A stretch of DNA of 64,000 nucleotides, from the NCBI GenBank assembly GCA_930367205.1, contig OV884011.1:106693139-106757138 (forward strand), read 5' to 3'. The notes under the pieces are model-generated. The model was not told where the DNA came from. It searched no databases and saw nothing but the letters and a program-made list of their open reading frames with translations. The stretch comes from Acanthosoma haemorrhoidale (lineage: Eukaryota; Arthropoda; Insecta; Hemiptera; Acanthosomatidae). A program made the position numbers and the translations under genes. This document shows positions 32,327 through 44,400 of this stretch, one piece after another (position 1 is the first letter of the stretch; every line of letters begins with the position of its first letter).

Positions 32327-33060
32327 CATGCTAAATATTACATCAGACGTAAAATTTGAAGTATCTCTTACACAATTTCAATATCATCCCTTAACAAGTC
32401 TGATGAAATCAGAATATCCATCCATCAACAAGATGTTTATACAATTCCTTCATTAAGTTTTGTTTATCTGGAAGGACGAATTTCAAAAAAGGATGGTACT
32501 GCTGAAACCGTTTTTTTGAAAAATTGACTAATAACGCTTTTGCGTTTTTGTTTGATGAGATCAGATATGAATTGAATGGTATTGAAGTTGATAGAGTGAG
32601 AAACCCAGGAATAACTACAACGCTTAAAGGCCATGCGTCATTTTCACCTAATCAAGTCAAAGGTCTAGAAAATGCAGGATGGGTAATCCCAGGTGTAGAC
32701 AAAACTCTTTCAATAGATAAAAACGGGCTCTCCTCTACGAAATGGCATCCCCTCTTTAATGTGTTCATTCTCTCATGGATACATTGTTTTAATAAAAGAT
32801 CTATTCAAGAAATGTACATGCAGCTGAGCTCCGGGTATTCTAGATTTACTATTTAATACGCAAAGGAACACTCTGAATGATTTTTGGAAGAATAAATGTA
32901 TGGCAATGTACGCAAAATTTCAGAAATTAAATTGCCCCTTTCCAGGAGAATGACTTAAGTACAAAACGCATGTTTACGGCTCCTATTTATGAACAGAGTT
33001 CTCTTGTACCGCTACGTACTTAGGAATAATAAATTGTGTTATATGTTTACGGCTAAACCG
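32319..33060 (+). pseudogene. double-jelly-roll major capsid protein, frameshifted
   Basis: ATG 32319 opens MNNMLNITSDVKFEVSLTQF. After a frameshift near 32400 the sense continues as SDEIRISIHQQDVYTIPS, FVYLEGRISKKDGT, a TGA at 32526-32528 or frameshift there, then NAFAFLFDEIRYELNGIEVD and NPGITTTLKGHASF in the open frame 32524-32856. This pattern is that of the double-jelly-roll major capsid protein of arthropod Polinton/adintovirus-like elements. Most of the second jelly roll is missing or unreadable beyond 32860. No FtsK-type packaging ATPase or integrase follows. Confidence 0.65.
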
Positions 33061-35556
33061 CATATATAAAATGTACGAAATCATAAGTTATTATTATAAA
33101 ATATTATTTCTTACGTATTGCACACCTGGTATAATTTTTCCCTACCCTCCTCTCTCTCTCTCTGTCATGGCGGATATTCACTGCAGTAGGCGTAATAAAT
33201 ACTTCAACATTATTACTGGAAATCTCAACTCTATACGTGTAATGTTAAAGACATTATTGAAGAGTATATTTAACTAGGCATACACCTGATTGATTAGAAT
33301 TATGAAGGATCCATCAGGCTAGCTGATGAAGAGACCGCTGTTACCTTAGCATAAACGGACACTTTGTATTGAACCATTTACATTATCTCTTATTTCTGAT
33401 CCGATTAAATATGCAATTTGTCAATTGATAGTATTTCCTTTAGAGGTGGTGGTCAATTGTAAGGAGATGAATTCATTTTCAAGCTCTGGAAAATACCGAG
33501 TTCAGTATTTTGCAATGATTGATAAAAACTTCCGTTTTATCTAATGTAACGATAAAATGGTCAATAAATAAGAATTGATTACTTTTTGTACAGAAATCAC
33601 GATTGCATGTTCAATTTTATCGCTATTTAGACTGCAAATGAAAGGCGATTTGGCAACGGTTTGTTGAACACACTTTATTCTAAATCGAACAACCCACGAG
33701 AGAACATTACTTCCAATTACAGGGAAATCTTATAGGTAGTATATTTAAATTACCCTAATGTAATAACCTTCAAATATATCGAAAGCATTGAGCTATGTTT
33801 TCATTTTTTAATGCCCCTTTTTTGGTATTTTTCCTTTGGGCTATTGAAAGGAGGGAGGGGAGCTGTGATCAATCTTTAGTTTTAGCAACCATGAGCTAGG
33901 CGGGAAATAGGTTAAATATATTTTGTGTACCCAAAAGAAACTTCTAACGTGTAAATTATTGATTGCGATTGCATTAAAGATTATTTTAATTCAATTTGTA
34001 AATAGTTTTACAATTAATGTGTTTTTTGTTTATTTTCTTTCATGACTAAGTTTTTGTTTTATTTGTTCTACGATTTAAATAGACGGGATGTTATAGACAA
34101 TACAACTAACATGGGAAGGATATCGGAACATGTAAAACAATTTACTATCAATTTTAATTATGAATAAAGTTTTCATATCTTTCTCTATGGTAATAATTAT
34201 TCACTAGAATCTCTTGTTAGGCACAATACCCTAGAAAATCATATTTCTGCGACTGTCTTCAATATGCAGTTTTAATTTCTGACCTTATATAATGCACCAA
34301 TCGACAGGCTGAATTATATTTTCATTAGAAAATTGCTCCAAAATATTGTTTTATTAACCCTTTCCTCCAGACAATAGAGCTGAGGCATCAATATTTTTTT
34401 AAATATTTTGGAAACAATTCCATTTAGCTTTGGGAACTAAAGAAGCATTTGTTGTTGTCGGTGTTTTTAAATACATTTAAAGGGATTAAAAGTCCTGATT
34501 TATTTATCCACTGACTGGGATTAATTCTACTTTAATTTAACTTCACAATTCTATGTTATTTAAGTTCACAGAAAATATAATCAATACTAATAACATATCT
34601 TTTTGAATATTTTTTTTCCGTGTGAGCGTAATCCTACGTAATTTGTACATGTAATGTAAAATACACTAGAAAGGTCCCTCTGGACCAAGGTAACAGAAAT
34701 TAAAGAATTCAAAAAAATATATATATATATTATTCAAATATTTATTATTTATATATATTTTAATTATATATTTTTTCATATAATTTAAAACTTTATATTT
34801 AACTTTAACGTTATCTCAAGGTTCTGTTAATAAAATATAGGAAACTTCTGGCAAAAGGAATTATGGTTTTATTTACACACATTGAATATATAAAAATTGA
34901 TATACAAATAAATTACGTACGTAATAAAAGAATATTGTTAAAACTAAATTTACGTATTTATACTGGTCAGTGTATCTTTGTGTTGGTATCCTTCGATGGT
35001 CGTCTTCTATTGCGTGATTCGGATTGTCTTCCTCTTAGCTGCATCGCATGATCCGGCGGATCGTCTTACTTGAGCGTCCTTTGTCCTCGTGCCGAGTGAA
35101 ATTGAAAAGGTCTGACCTGATGCACCACGAGGCAGCAGTTCCGCTTCTTCTGGGTTGCTACCTGGGCTTCCTTCTCTGCCTGTTCCTGATGAAAGAGTGT
35201 CTGTTCTTCTCTCGGTTCCAAGATGAAGAGTGCCTTATTGATCTTTTAACTGGTTATTCAATGCCAGTTGTTTCGGATATTTATACTTTGCTTAATTCAC
35301 GTAGTTTATAAAATAAATGTTTATATTAGTTATGATATTATTTTTATTATAAATATTAATATTTAATATAACGGCATCGCTCGCTAATTCTGAGTTTATT
35401 TCAAAAACACAATCAAAAATCATAACATTCAAATATCATAACAATATATATATTACTGAAAATTCATAATTTTGTATTAATATTTTTTGGTGCTTATACT
35501 TCATCCATCATTTACCATATAATGAAATGCTTTCCCTTTGTTTCAGAATATATAGA
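33061..35556. other. AT-rich spacer, no gene recognised
   Basis: Includes a short (CT)n at about 33150-33164 and AT-rich low-complexity sequence near 34710-34790. An 87-codon frame at 35048-35311 has no visible domain. The right end of the virus-like block is lost somewhere here; no terminal inverted repeat could be matched to the left side. Confidence 0.4.
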
Positions 35557-35658
35557 ATGATAGAACTCATCACTTGGATGTTAGTCTCGTACGCAGCTTC
35601 TAGCCAACAACTAGAAATTTCATATTCAATGACATGTAACTGTAGTTGGCCAGGTCCA
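35557..35658 (+). CDS. S1 serine protease gene 2, probable signal-peptide exon
   Basis: ATG 35557 opens MIELITWMLVSYAASSQQLE, a short hydrophobic leader with a plausible signal-peptidase site after AAS or SSQ, then a Cys-x-Cys-x-Trp motif (TCNCSWPGP). The exon ends at a strong donor, GTGAGT (35659), in phase 0. The position, just upstream of the protease exons on the same strand, and the Cys/Trp motif at the start of a CUB-like pro-domain support the call. The next recognised exon starts in a different phase, so the join is unresolved. Confidence 0.5.
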
Positions 35659-35763
35659 GTGAGTATTGGACTAGTATGAATAGAGCTTAAACCATTGTTA
35701 GTAAAATAATTATTAGTATGAATATATCGTTTGATTACAATACTACTTTCAAATTATGGAAAG

Positions 35764-35983
35764 GTTTTGTTTATTGGATAAATTTCATTTGAAGGAATCT
35801 GATGCGATAGGACATGAGATCAGGTATCCAAAAGTATTCAAAAATTGTTCACTTCAGCAACTAAAAGTTACCTTAAGAAATAATTCGCAGGTCACTTTTC
35901 CATGGACTCGAGACGACTTCTGTTTTGTTTATTATGTCTCTGGTATCAGAGAAAATTTTATCTATGTCGGTTTTACCAAGGTT
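35764..35983 (+). CDS. S1 serine protease gene 2, candidate pro-domain exon
   Basis: An open stretch encodes KNCSLQQLKVTLRNNSQVTF then DDFCFVYYVSG and ends at a donor, GTAAGA (35984), in phase 0, which joins cleanly to the exon at 37048. The Cys pair and alternating beta pattern suggest a CUB-like or other small disulfide domain ahead of the catalytic domain. The acceptor (GAAAG, 35763) leaves phase 2 and does not match the phase-0 signal exon, so either another start is used, an indel has occurred, or the exon is decaying. Confidence 0.4.
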
Positions 35984-36390
35984 GTAAGAACGCATAAATA
36001 TTTTACTATGGGTGAATAATCATACTCGTTTCACCAATATGTTCACATGCTATGGTAATGCTTGTTTCTCAATTTCACGTTTGGCAGTAATATATAGCTA
36101 ACTGACAAGAAATTAGAGAAAAATACAAGAACATCAACGGAGTTGAGGGGAATAAACTCCATAACCTATAGTTCTATGAAATTTTAATTACTTTATTTGC
36201 CTGGGTACCTTTATTGAATTTTCTCGAGAATTCGGCCGGCCACCTGTCCTTAGAACCAAAGTCCATTGAGGAAATTCTCAAAATAAGTTTATTTAGTATC
36301 TTTAGTTTCATGTGTATGCAATTACGCTTATTGAATTAGCCTTACTGTAAAACTGAATCGGTGGGAGGGTTGTTCGGTGTTGGGTAGGAT

Positions 36391-36600
36391 GGTTTTTTTT
36401 TTTTTTTTTTTTTTTCTAAGCTCTCAAACATAAAAATAGGAATGTGGGAAAAATAAGGAAAATTATTTTTGGCTGGAAAGTGCCTTTCACTAAGGGGAGA
36501 CCCCTATTTGAAGGATGTATGAGAAGGATATGGGGTGTGGAATGCCTAGAAAGGCGGATGGAGTCAGGAAGGTAGTGAGAGTCTACCAGGGTAGGAGGGA
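36391..36600 (-). mobile_element. truncated Jockey family A 3' end
   Basis: A 26-base T run, CTAAGCTCTC, then the inverse of about 9125-9250 (shared GTGCCTTTCACTAAGGGGA and GGATATGGGGTGTGGAATGCC). It is a 200-bp LINE stub with its poly(A) tail, lying between the leader and catalytic exons of protease gene 2. Confidence 0.75.
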
Positions 36601-37047
36601 CCTCTTGATAAGTTATTATACCATTTATTGTTTGAAAAATAATCGGGAGACAATAAATATCACACAGCAATCAATGAATCGATTGTGGCCATCGAAAATC
36701 CCTCATCCCTATTGTGTGCTCATTCCAATATCACACAAACTGCCTCTACCTCTTATCATACAATACCCCATCAACAACCACCGCCTGACATTGTGATTGT
36801 GGTACCTCCTGGGCTCCGGCATGCTTCAGGAGCCTATGCTATGCATCGACGAGCTCCACACCTGAGTTTAAATATACTAACGACAGCATTGATGATTAGC
36901 CAAAATAAACCCAATTCAATCCAATACATCTATTTATATATTCTTATTTTTAAATTACATCTATTACATACTGACATGTATATTTTCATATATATTTTCG
37001 TTATAGGTTTCTAGATAACTGATTTAAACCGTTTCTTTCTACATTAG

Positions 37048-37303
37048 GAAGTTGGATCGGAGCTTAGGATGGAATCAGGAAACATCACCAACCTCATTTA
37101 CAGACAAAGCAAGATCGTTGGTGGGAAGAGAGCTACCCAATATTACCCGATGATGGTAGGCCTGCTATGGCCCCCACATACATGCAGCTTTTGTGGTGGC
37201 TCTGTCCTCACCCACTTCCATGTACTTACAGCGGCACACTGCGTCTACGATAGCACGCCAGATATCATGGCTTTATCGTTTGGAAGAATGACACTTTGTA
37301 CTC
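37048..37303 (+). CDS. S1 serine protease gene 2, exon with activation site and catalytic His
   Basis: It starts after CTACATTAG in phase 0 and encodes a short pro-region, the activation site QSK|IVGGKRATQYYPMM, and the catalytic His in VLTAAHC. It ends in phase 1 at GTAAGG. The four catalytic exons total 882 bases (293 residues). Alignment with gene 1 is clear throughout (IVGG, YPMM against FPMM, CSFCGGSVLT against CSMCGASILT, FGRMTLC against AGRMTRC). Cleavage would follow Lys here and Arg in gene 1. Predicted secreted zymogen; its pathway is unknown. Confidence 0.85.
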
Positions 37304-39291
37304 GTAAGGATCTATGATCAAATCTGAATCCATTTTCTCTAACTTATCTTTAGCCTTTCCTTTTCACCCGTTCCAGTGTAATCCGTATCCTCCCCAGTCG
37401 ATGCAGCCATCACAACATATGCCTAACGAGTAGATTGGATCCGGAGGGATTGGCCGACCAGCAGGTATGAAAATGCCCTAACGCATTCATTCCTCATGAA
37501 TGCTTCTATGGAATGCAAGTGTACTTCAACAAAACAAAGCAGTACTTGACATTTACTTTCATTCGAAACTTATAGACCTTAAATTGCTTATTGAAACTCA
37601 CCTTACTTCACGATCTCTATTTTCATACAGGACTACCCAATAAGGATATCGAATAAGCCTCAATACATAATATTGACGTAAGAATACGTAATGTTCTTCC
37701 AACGAACTCAACAGCAAGAATACTATTTCTGCAGTATTTTGATCCTCGAGACACACTTTAACAATGAAGTGACTTTCCTCCCCCAGGGCCAGTATTTTTT
37801 TTTATATTCGTTTAGGTGCAAACTAGGCACCAGCCTTTCAAGATGCGTTAAGCAATGCTTGTCGTCAGTTGAAATCTTTGTAGAGGAGATTCTTTTAAAA
37901 GAAAAGAAAGAAAAGCTTTATTATGAAGTATAAGCAAAACACTGGTATATACAAATATTAAGAGTTACGTTACTAAATACTAAGTGGAAGGTTAGGGCTA
38001 GGGACGAGTGGGGTCTGGGGCTAAAGCTGAGACATATATGTATAAGAAAAGGATAAGATTCTGGGAAGAAGGAGGGAGGCCTTGCAGGGATGCGGTTGCT
38101 TATTTAAAATAATAGGAACCATGAGTGACTTCCATGAAGTCACGAGGCAGGTATACAGTTCTGCTCAATCCCCCTTAGCATTCTATATAATATTACCATT
38201 ATAATATTCTTAGCATTATAAAACTGTCGATGGCTTTGCTGTTTTTCTTTTGAGCAATAACAAAAGACAGAGCCTTAAGAACTCAAAATGTAAGACTTAA
38301 TAAACTGAATAGACGACGGATCTCGAAAATCAGGACTATAATTACTTACACTTACAACATTTTACTTAACTTAGCTTTAAATTTAAAAAAAGCTATGAAA
38401 TTTAAAACTGTTTACCTCAGGATGGCTCATAGGAGTTTTGGTTTCGATGTTATGTACGAAGATGGGATTTGTTTATTCTTTTTTTTTCCTTCTTCAACGT
38501 ATCACAATTTGTGGTGGTACTTCATGAATTTAATTTTAAATCTTCTATTGTCTAACTTTGTAAATCTTAGTGAAGTTGTTAGTCTCTAATAAATCAGGGA
38601 ACATTCACAGCTATCCTTAGAATTTTATTTTTGAAAAAAATCGTGCGCGAGGAGTGAACATAGATATTGATGTTGCAGGGGGGGGGGAGTAATAACATCA
38701 TGCACTTTAGTTAAATAATATTGGTGACAGAACAGGACCCACTGTAGTACTACATTAATACATCTGATTGAAGAGATATTGTTGTAACTGCACTGAAAAG
38801 GTTCGTTCCTTGAAAAATGGATTTAGAACTTTAAATAACTAAAGAGGAACATTATTTTTTTAACATGTACAGAATCCCGGATTGCCTGGCTTTGTCAAAT
38901 GCTTGCAGTATGTCAGGAATTGTGGTGATGGCAATTTTGGTTTGTTTTTTTTATCTCAAAACCGTGTACAATGTACCCGGTTAATCTTTGCATGGAAAAA
39001 CGATGAGAGCCGCTTTTTTTATTAGTGATTCCTGCAACTTGCCTGAAATTCCCCACATTTACAATATATATTACTACATCACCACAGACAAACAGATTAA
39101 AAAGAATGTTCACCTGACATTGCTATGTTATTGAACCTGGAAAATATTATTGGACTGTGTTAATGTTTCTCATGCTTGTGGTAGGCTGATGGTATTTATC
39201 CATATCCACCGATTTGTTCCCACATTATTTTTTGATAAATTCATTCATTATATGTTTATGAACATGAAGTATAATGAGAAGATGTTTTCAG
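37304..39291. other. intron, no gene recognised
   Basis: AT-rich intron with a G run near 38681-38689. Short open frames (37691, 38395) show no domain. Confidence 0.4.
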
Positions 39292-39483
39292 ATTCTGACG
39301 ATGAAGGACAGACAATACCAGTGAAAACAATTGTCAATCACCCTGATTATGACCCAAGTAATTATCATTTCGACATAGCGATCCTCATTACAGCTAAACC
39401 TATTGAATTCGATGAAAGAACTGGGCCAGTTTGTTTATATAATGAAAATTTGCATAAAAAAAAGGAGAAGCTTTTGGCAATTG
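39292..39483 (+). CDS. S1 serine protease gene 2, exon with catalytic Asp
   Basis: Starts after TTTTCAG in phase 1 and encodes KTIVNHPDYDPSNYHFDIAI (catalytic Asp in FDIAIL) and ERTGPVCLYNE. Ends in phase 1 at GTGAGT. The acidic start (HSDDEGQ) differs from the basic start of the gene 1 exon, so the surface loop before the catalytic Asp has diverged. Confidence 0.85.
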
Positions 39484-40340
39484 GTGAGTTTGGAATTGAT
39501 TTATCTTTAATTAAAATAATACCATAGCCATTTACTCCACACGCTTTCTATACACCCAATCACCATACTACCCCCTCCGTCACTTATCGGGGGGGGGGGG
39601 GTATTGTTACCTCTTCCGCAAACTTGTGATTCCGTGGGCTTCAGAGTTACCCTAAAACCTCTAGGATCTAGACAATACCATTCATCCCTTTACATCCTCC
39701 ACTCAACAATGTACTTAGAATTATTCAAAGGCTTGACCCTATCCTTAACTTCAGAATAAAAATCCTTTACTTCAAAACCTCCACGAAATTATCCACATCA
39801 AACGCTGATGCGAAGCCTAATGGCAGAGAACCGAACAACCTCCTTATCGCCACTGTCCGAACCAGAACTGTAAATTAGTAAAATGATCCCTAACGCTTAA
39901 TTATTGCCTTACCTGTTCATCTACTCAGAAATGATAATTCAGAACAGAATTATCTTTAGATAGCTATTCAAAAGAACCTGAAATACCATCATGTGTCGCA
40001 TCCACTGCGCCGTGACAATGGTTCCTGGGATACGTCAGATGAAGAAACATCTTAAGCTTTTGCACAGCACCACTCCGGTACAATAAACCTCATCTGAAAT
40101 TACACCCCCTCCTACCAAGGAATCCATGTCCCAGATGGGGGGGGGGGGCTCGCTTATTGTTGACGAGACCATGGGATATTTCGTCACCTGCGGTGCGCGT
40201 ATTCCAGTGCAAGGCTAACTAATAACTATATACAATGGGACCACTCCACTCCATCTTGGTACACCAGTGCCTTCTTGACAGGAATCGGATAGTATATTAC
40301 GGCTGTTTTGAGCAGCTCTATATAACGGCTACTCGACCTA

Positions 40341-40435
40341 CGAGGGTGGTCTGAAAAGTTTCCGACCTAACAAAGCTTTTATTTATTTTATTATCATCTT
40401 CATGTTAAGGTCGGTAACTTTTCAGACCACCTGTG
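40341..40435. mobile_element. 95-bp mariner-derived MITE flanked by TA
   Basis: Near-perfect inverted ends (CGAGGGTGGTCTGAAAAGTT and the inverse at 40412-40435) surround a 35-bp AT-rich core, with TA at 40339-40340 and 40436-40437. The ends match those of the mariner at 45809-46966. A palindrome of this size folds into one hairpin. It lies at the 3' end of the R1 remnant. Confidence 0.85.
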
Positions 40436-40437
40436 TA

Positions 40438-42480
40438 CATCACCCTCCTGGTGAAATGCCCTGATCCCTGCAGGTCCTTCCCCTTTTGGACAAATATGAG
40501 GAAGGCCCTATAGTTCCCCTTGTTGTCTACCATCAACGAAAAGTCTGACTCCTCCAAGCTATACTGGCCAATTGAACGATGCATCCGTGCTCTTGTTAGT
40601 TCCAAGCCTTGATGCTTAAGGCATGGCATGCTCTGCGGTATCTCTATCCCCGCAATATGGGCAGTTAGGGTCCACAGCTCTTTTATGCTCGAAGAGCTTA
40701 GAAAGTAATCCGCCAAGCTCCGATAGCTCCTGGTAACTCCAGTAGTCAGGGGAGACCCACATTGCCCTCATCCTGTCCTTGACCGAGGAGAAGTACTCCC
40801 TTTCGTGGTCCACCTGGCATTCCACCCTTAGTTGGTTCAGTCGCTAAAATGGTCCTTCCCCTTACTAGGTTCTTCTTCAATCAACCTGTGAAGAAGAGGG
40901 GAAAGCTCTTCCAGATGTCTTCTCTTCACCTTAGCTCGAAGGCGTTGTTCTAGGAGGACCAAGTCTATTGGGAGTGCCGCTACTAGTATTTCTCGTGACT
41001 TACAGCAAATACTTCGCCGGCATAAGCCTGCACATCTGTCCCGTATTGAGGTACGCCGACCACGAATAGGAGGGATATTATATAAATGATATCCTGCCCA
41101 TTCACCATTCGCTGCCTTTCACAACGGTCTGGTAGAAGCTCCTTGAGACTGGGAACCTGATTCCCAACATCGCACCATCATTTCTGGCAAAGTTGTTAAT
41201 GACCGATGTCACTTTGTCCATTAGGTACCCAATGTAGGGTTAAAGAGTAATTTTTCTACTTCCACCAATGTTCAAGCGGTTAGGATGGCCATGGTCTGGC
41301 ATTTTCGTCTCGTCAGGGTTCCTGTTGTCTTATCCATATCCATGATCATCTTTCCGGATGCGCACCACTCTTTCACGAGGCTCTTATGACAACCTCAGCC
41401 CGGGAGTCCACCGCAGAACCATCACGTAGACTACCACAGGGATCCTTCGATCCACGAGTGTATCCACCTCGTATGACTCTCCTCCGATGACCACCTTCCG
41501 TTGGTTCAAGTAGCTAGCCACAAATTCATAGAGGTTGCTAGGTATCCCAGATTTTTGCAACTCCCCACGAAGGAGGGTTTACAGTTCCAATGTATAGGAT
41601 TGCAGATTGCTATCGCTGCCCTGAACCCCCTTGCTCCTTAGCCCACAGCAACTAGTCTTACAGATACCCCAAGACCAGAGACTATTCTCTTCTCCTCAGA
41701 GATTCTGAAGGCAGTATAGCTCCTGGATCAATATGATGTCGTGCTTACGGGTTAGTGCTGACAGTTCCGCTGCTCCGGACACAGTTCCGACTGCTCATCA
41801 TGTTGATTTGCAAAACTCTGAGCCTATTCATATGGAGTCTTTTTCATCAGGGCCTCGACCACCTTGCAATATATGGGGCACACTGTGGAACCTGCCTGGT
41901 GCATCTGCTTATCCCTAAGGCATCCTGCTCTCTCACAGTTGACACACCTCCTTCACGTCTTCTGCCGCTTGGTGAATGTGTCCTTAACATGTCCAAATTC
42001 CTGGCAATTGGTGTAATTAGGCCGTTTAGTTAGTCCCTAACTACTTTAATGTGCCAACCTGGTAGGTTATCCACAGTAGCACTGATGGGAGGAAACCTCA
42101 TGGCTCTCAACTATGATCTCAACTACCTAGCTCGAGTAAATCTGGTCCTGCGTTATTCTCATGCAGAACAGGGGCTTCATGGTCATCATGACAGTCCTCT
42201 CATCAGGAGTTCCCCACCAGGGTAGGTCTCTGGCAGCATGGGAGACACCTCCTCTTGGGAATCTTCCTTGCTCCGTGACTTGGGGACTCCCATCAAAACA
42301 ACCAGGCCAAGAGGAGGCCATCTTCCGTGCTATCCTCGCAGTGAGACCAGCAGTGGTTGTGGAATCCAGATGCATCTTTGCTTCCTCTACGCTGGAGGTC
42401 TCTACTATGAATCCTCCTGATCTCGTCCATCTCAGGATCTTGGAGAGGCTACTGGGTGGGATACTTCAATAGAATATTTT
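40438..42480 (-). pseudogene. R1-clade LINE remnant: gag end, fragments of endonuclease, RT C terminus
   Basis: Minus strand. Near 42375-41880 there is gag-like sequence including Cys/His knuckle scraps (CQEFGHVKDT, then RRCVNCERAGC) and a STVCPIY ending typical of R1 ORF1. Frames near 41800-41000 hold endonuclease-like scraps. Frames 40825-40616 and 40716-40405 match the end of the R1 copy in the PLA2 gene (YFSSVKDRMRAMWVSPDYW, NCPYCGDRDTAEHAMP). The reverse transcriptase core is missing, so the copy has a large internal deletion. Old and inactive. Confidence 0.55.
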
Positions 42481-42589
42481 TTTATTATATCTTTCTGGAT
42501 ACTCTCTATGGAGAGATACACTCTGTTAGGGGTTCCCGGGTGCTCAATACCGCTTCCCGCATCTCATGATGATACTGATCCATATTAAG

Positions 42590-42800
42590 CATTTTATTTG
42601 GGTAAAAGACTGACTTGGAACCCACATAAAATAGACTAGAGTTTAACAGACGTTTTGGACAATTTTAAATTAAATGTTAAATAGAAACTCTAATCTCAGA
42701 ATTAATGACTTAATGAAAAAAATGATCAAATACAGACGGTTATTAAAATCGTTTTGGACATATGGACTTGAACTCTGGGGTACTTGCGAACATCAAACGA
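42590..42800 (+). pseudogene. decayed Jockey family B scrap
   Basis: Short matches to the RT thumb region of family B (codons for Lys-Thr-Asp-Leu-Glu-Pro-Thr in one frame and TYGLELWGT in another). About 200 bp only, highly diverged. Confidence 0.45.
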
Positions 42801-43829
42801 ATCAAACTTCAACTTCCTCAGCACTATAGCCAACATTCCCTTCTACATCATAAACTTATTCCTTTACACTGGTCTCCATGTACCTTATCTCACTCTAGTA
42901 GGTGTTGTATAAATATTGTGATGAGAGTAAACTGTATGTATTGAGTGTGTGACATTCTGTATAAGATATGAATTATCTCTTAAATCTCTATCATTAAAGC
43001 TAGATAAGAAAATTGTAATTTTACAAATAAAGACAATTCGAACAAGTTAATAAATGTTGAATTCAAAAAAAAATTTGAAATCTTTTAATAAAATATTAAA
43101 TTTATCACAAAATATGACCTTATATGAAAAGAAGTGGACCCAAAATGTCTGTATAAAAGCTTGTTAGCAATTCTGAACACCCTTAAATGCCTCACTTGAG
43201 TTTTTTTTATATTTACAGAGTAGTAACTTTTGCTGTCTGAAACCTACAGACTCATTTTAGTTGGTTTATCATAATAATAATTATAACTGAGCCATAATGA
43301 TTCAGCCTTAAATTGCTTCATAATTTAATATTATTTTCATTGAGTTATTATTCAAGAACAAACCTAACCAGTTGTTTCTAGAGACTTCTTATCCAGCAAT
43401 TGAGCACAACCATATGTTTCAATCCTCATAACTCTCCTCTCCGAAACGATTCTATCTTGTTTCAGTGAGTATAAGAATTTCTAGCTTGGGAGTATATGAA
43501 TTTCTATCTCACCATTTTTTCTCTGTTTCTCTAAGTCGTCGAGGCTGGTTCGTCAACCGGGTATTCCATTGCCAATGATATTCCGTATTTCCACCCAAAA
43601 CTCTACTATTAGTGGTATGGTGCCGGTGTAAATTGAGAAACATAACACCTGTTTCACCACAGAACGTTTTTGACATGCTGTCATTCTCAATAGTTCAACC
43701 TGATAAGCCGTATAGAGTGAGGAATTATGTTGCATAATGACCTATAAGGCAGGGTTAAAACGACACTCTTAGTGATGTCCGGCTACTAGACGGACATGCA
43801 GCCTACAGAATACAATACCCCCTGCTCCA

Positions 43830-44400
43830 GAGGGGAAGGTTTGATCTCAGTAAGGATTTTTTAACAGATCTATTGCATCTAGTACCTCTTGGCTACTTCA
43901 ATCCCAAATCTCCGGTTTCCATGAACAGGGCCAACTTCCAACCATTCCAATATGTTTCCTTACCGACTACTACACATAATCTGCACTAGCTGATATGTAG
44001 AGACAATCATGCTGCTATTTATTAACAAACATTAACAGTCCTAGTTCTCCTAGATTTCTCCAAAGCATTTGGTACCATAGACCATCTTTCTAAGTTAAAA
44101 TTATTAACCTTCTCCGATAGCTTAATTTACTAGTTTCGATCATTTCTATCGAACCGTTCCAAAGTATTTGCTATCCCTTAATCAACCCCTATCTGCTTCC
44201 CTTATTCTTTCCTCGGGTATAGCCCTGGGATCGAGCATTTCTTCCCAACTTTTTAGTTGCCACATAAACAATATCCTTATCTCTATTGACCGTTGCTACC
44301 ATCACCTTTACGCTGATGACTCCCAAATTTATTTTTTAGCTGCCGAGATTCAGGGAGACCTAGATTAGACCAGTAGACCTGGGCCCCCTGAACAAACTGA
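43830..44400 (+). pseudogene. CR1-like LINE reverse transcriptase remnant, second copy
   Basis: Broken frames read an RT second block (VLVLLDFSKAFGTIDHL near 44037) and a SGIALGSSISSQLFSCHINN block followed by HLYADDSQIYFLAAE (catalytic YADD) in frame 44168-44368. The VPQGS block is eroded to IALGSS. Same family as 20560-21470. Confidence 0.55.

Noticed and set aside
39588..39602. Homopolymer G run, also at 40138 and 25164, considered as telomere-like or G-quadruplex
   Set aside because: Single homopolymer tracts without repeated units; likely simple sequence.
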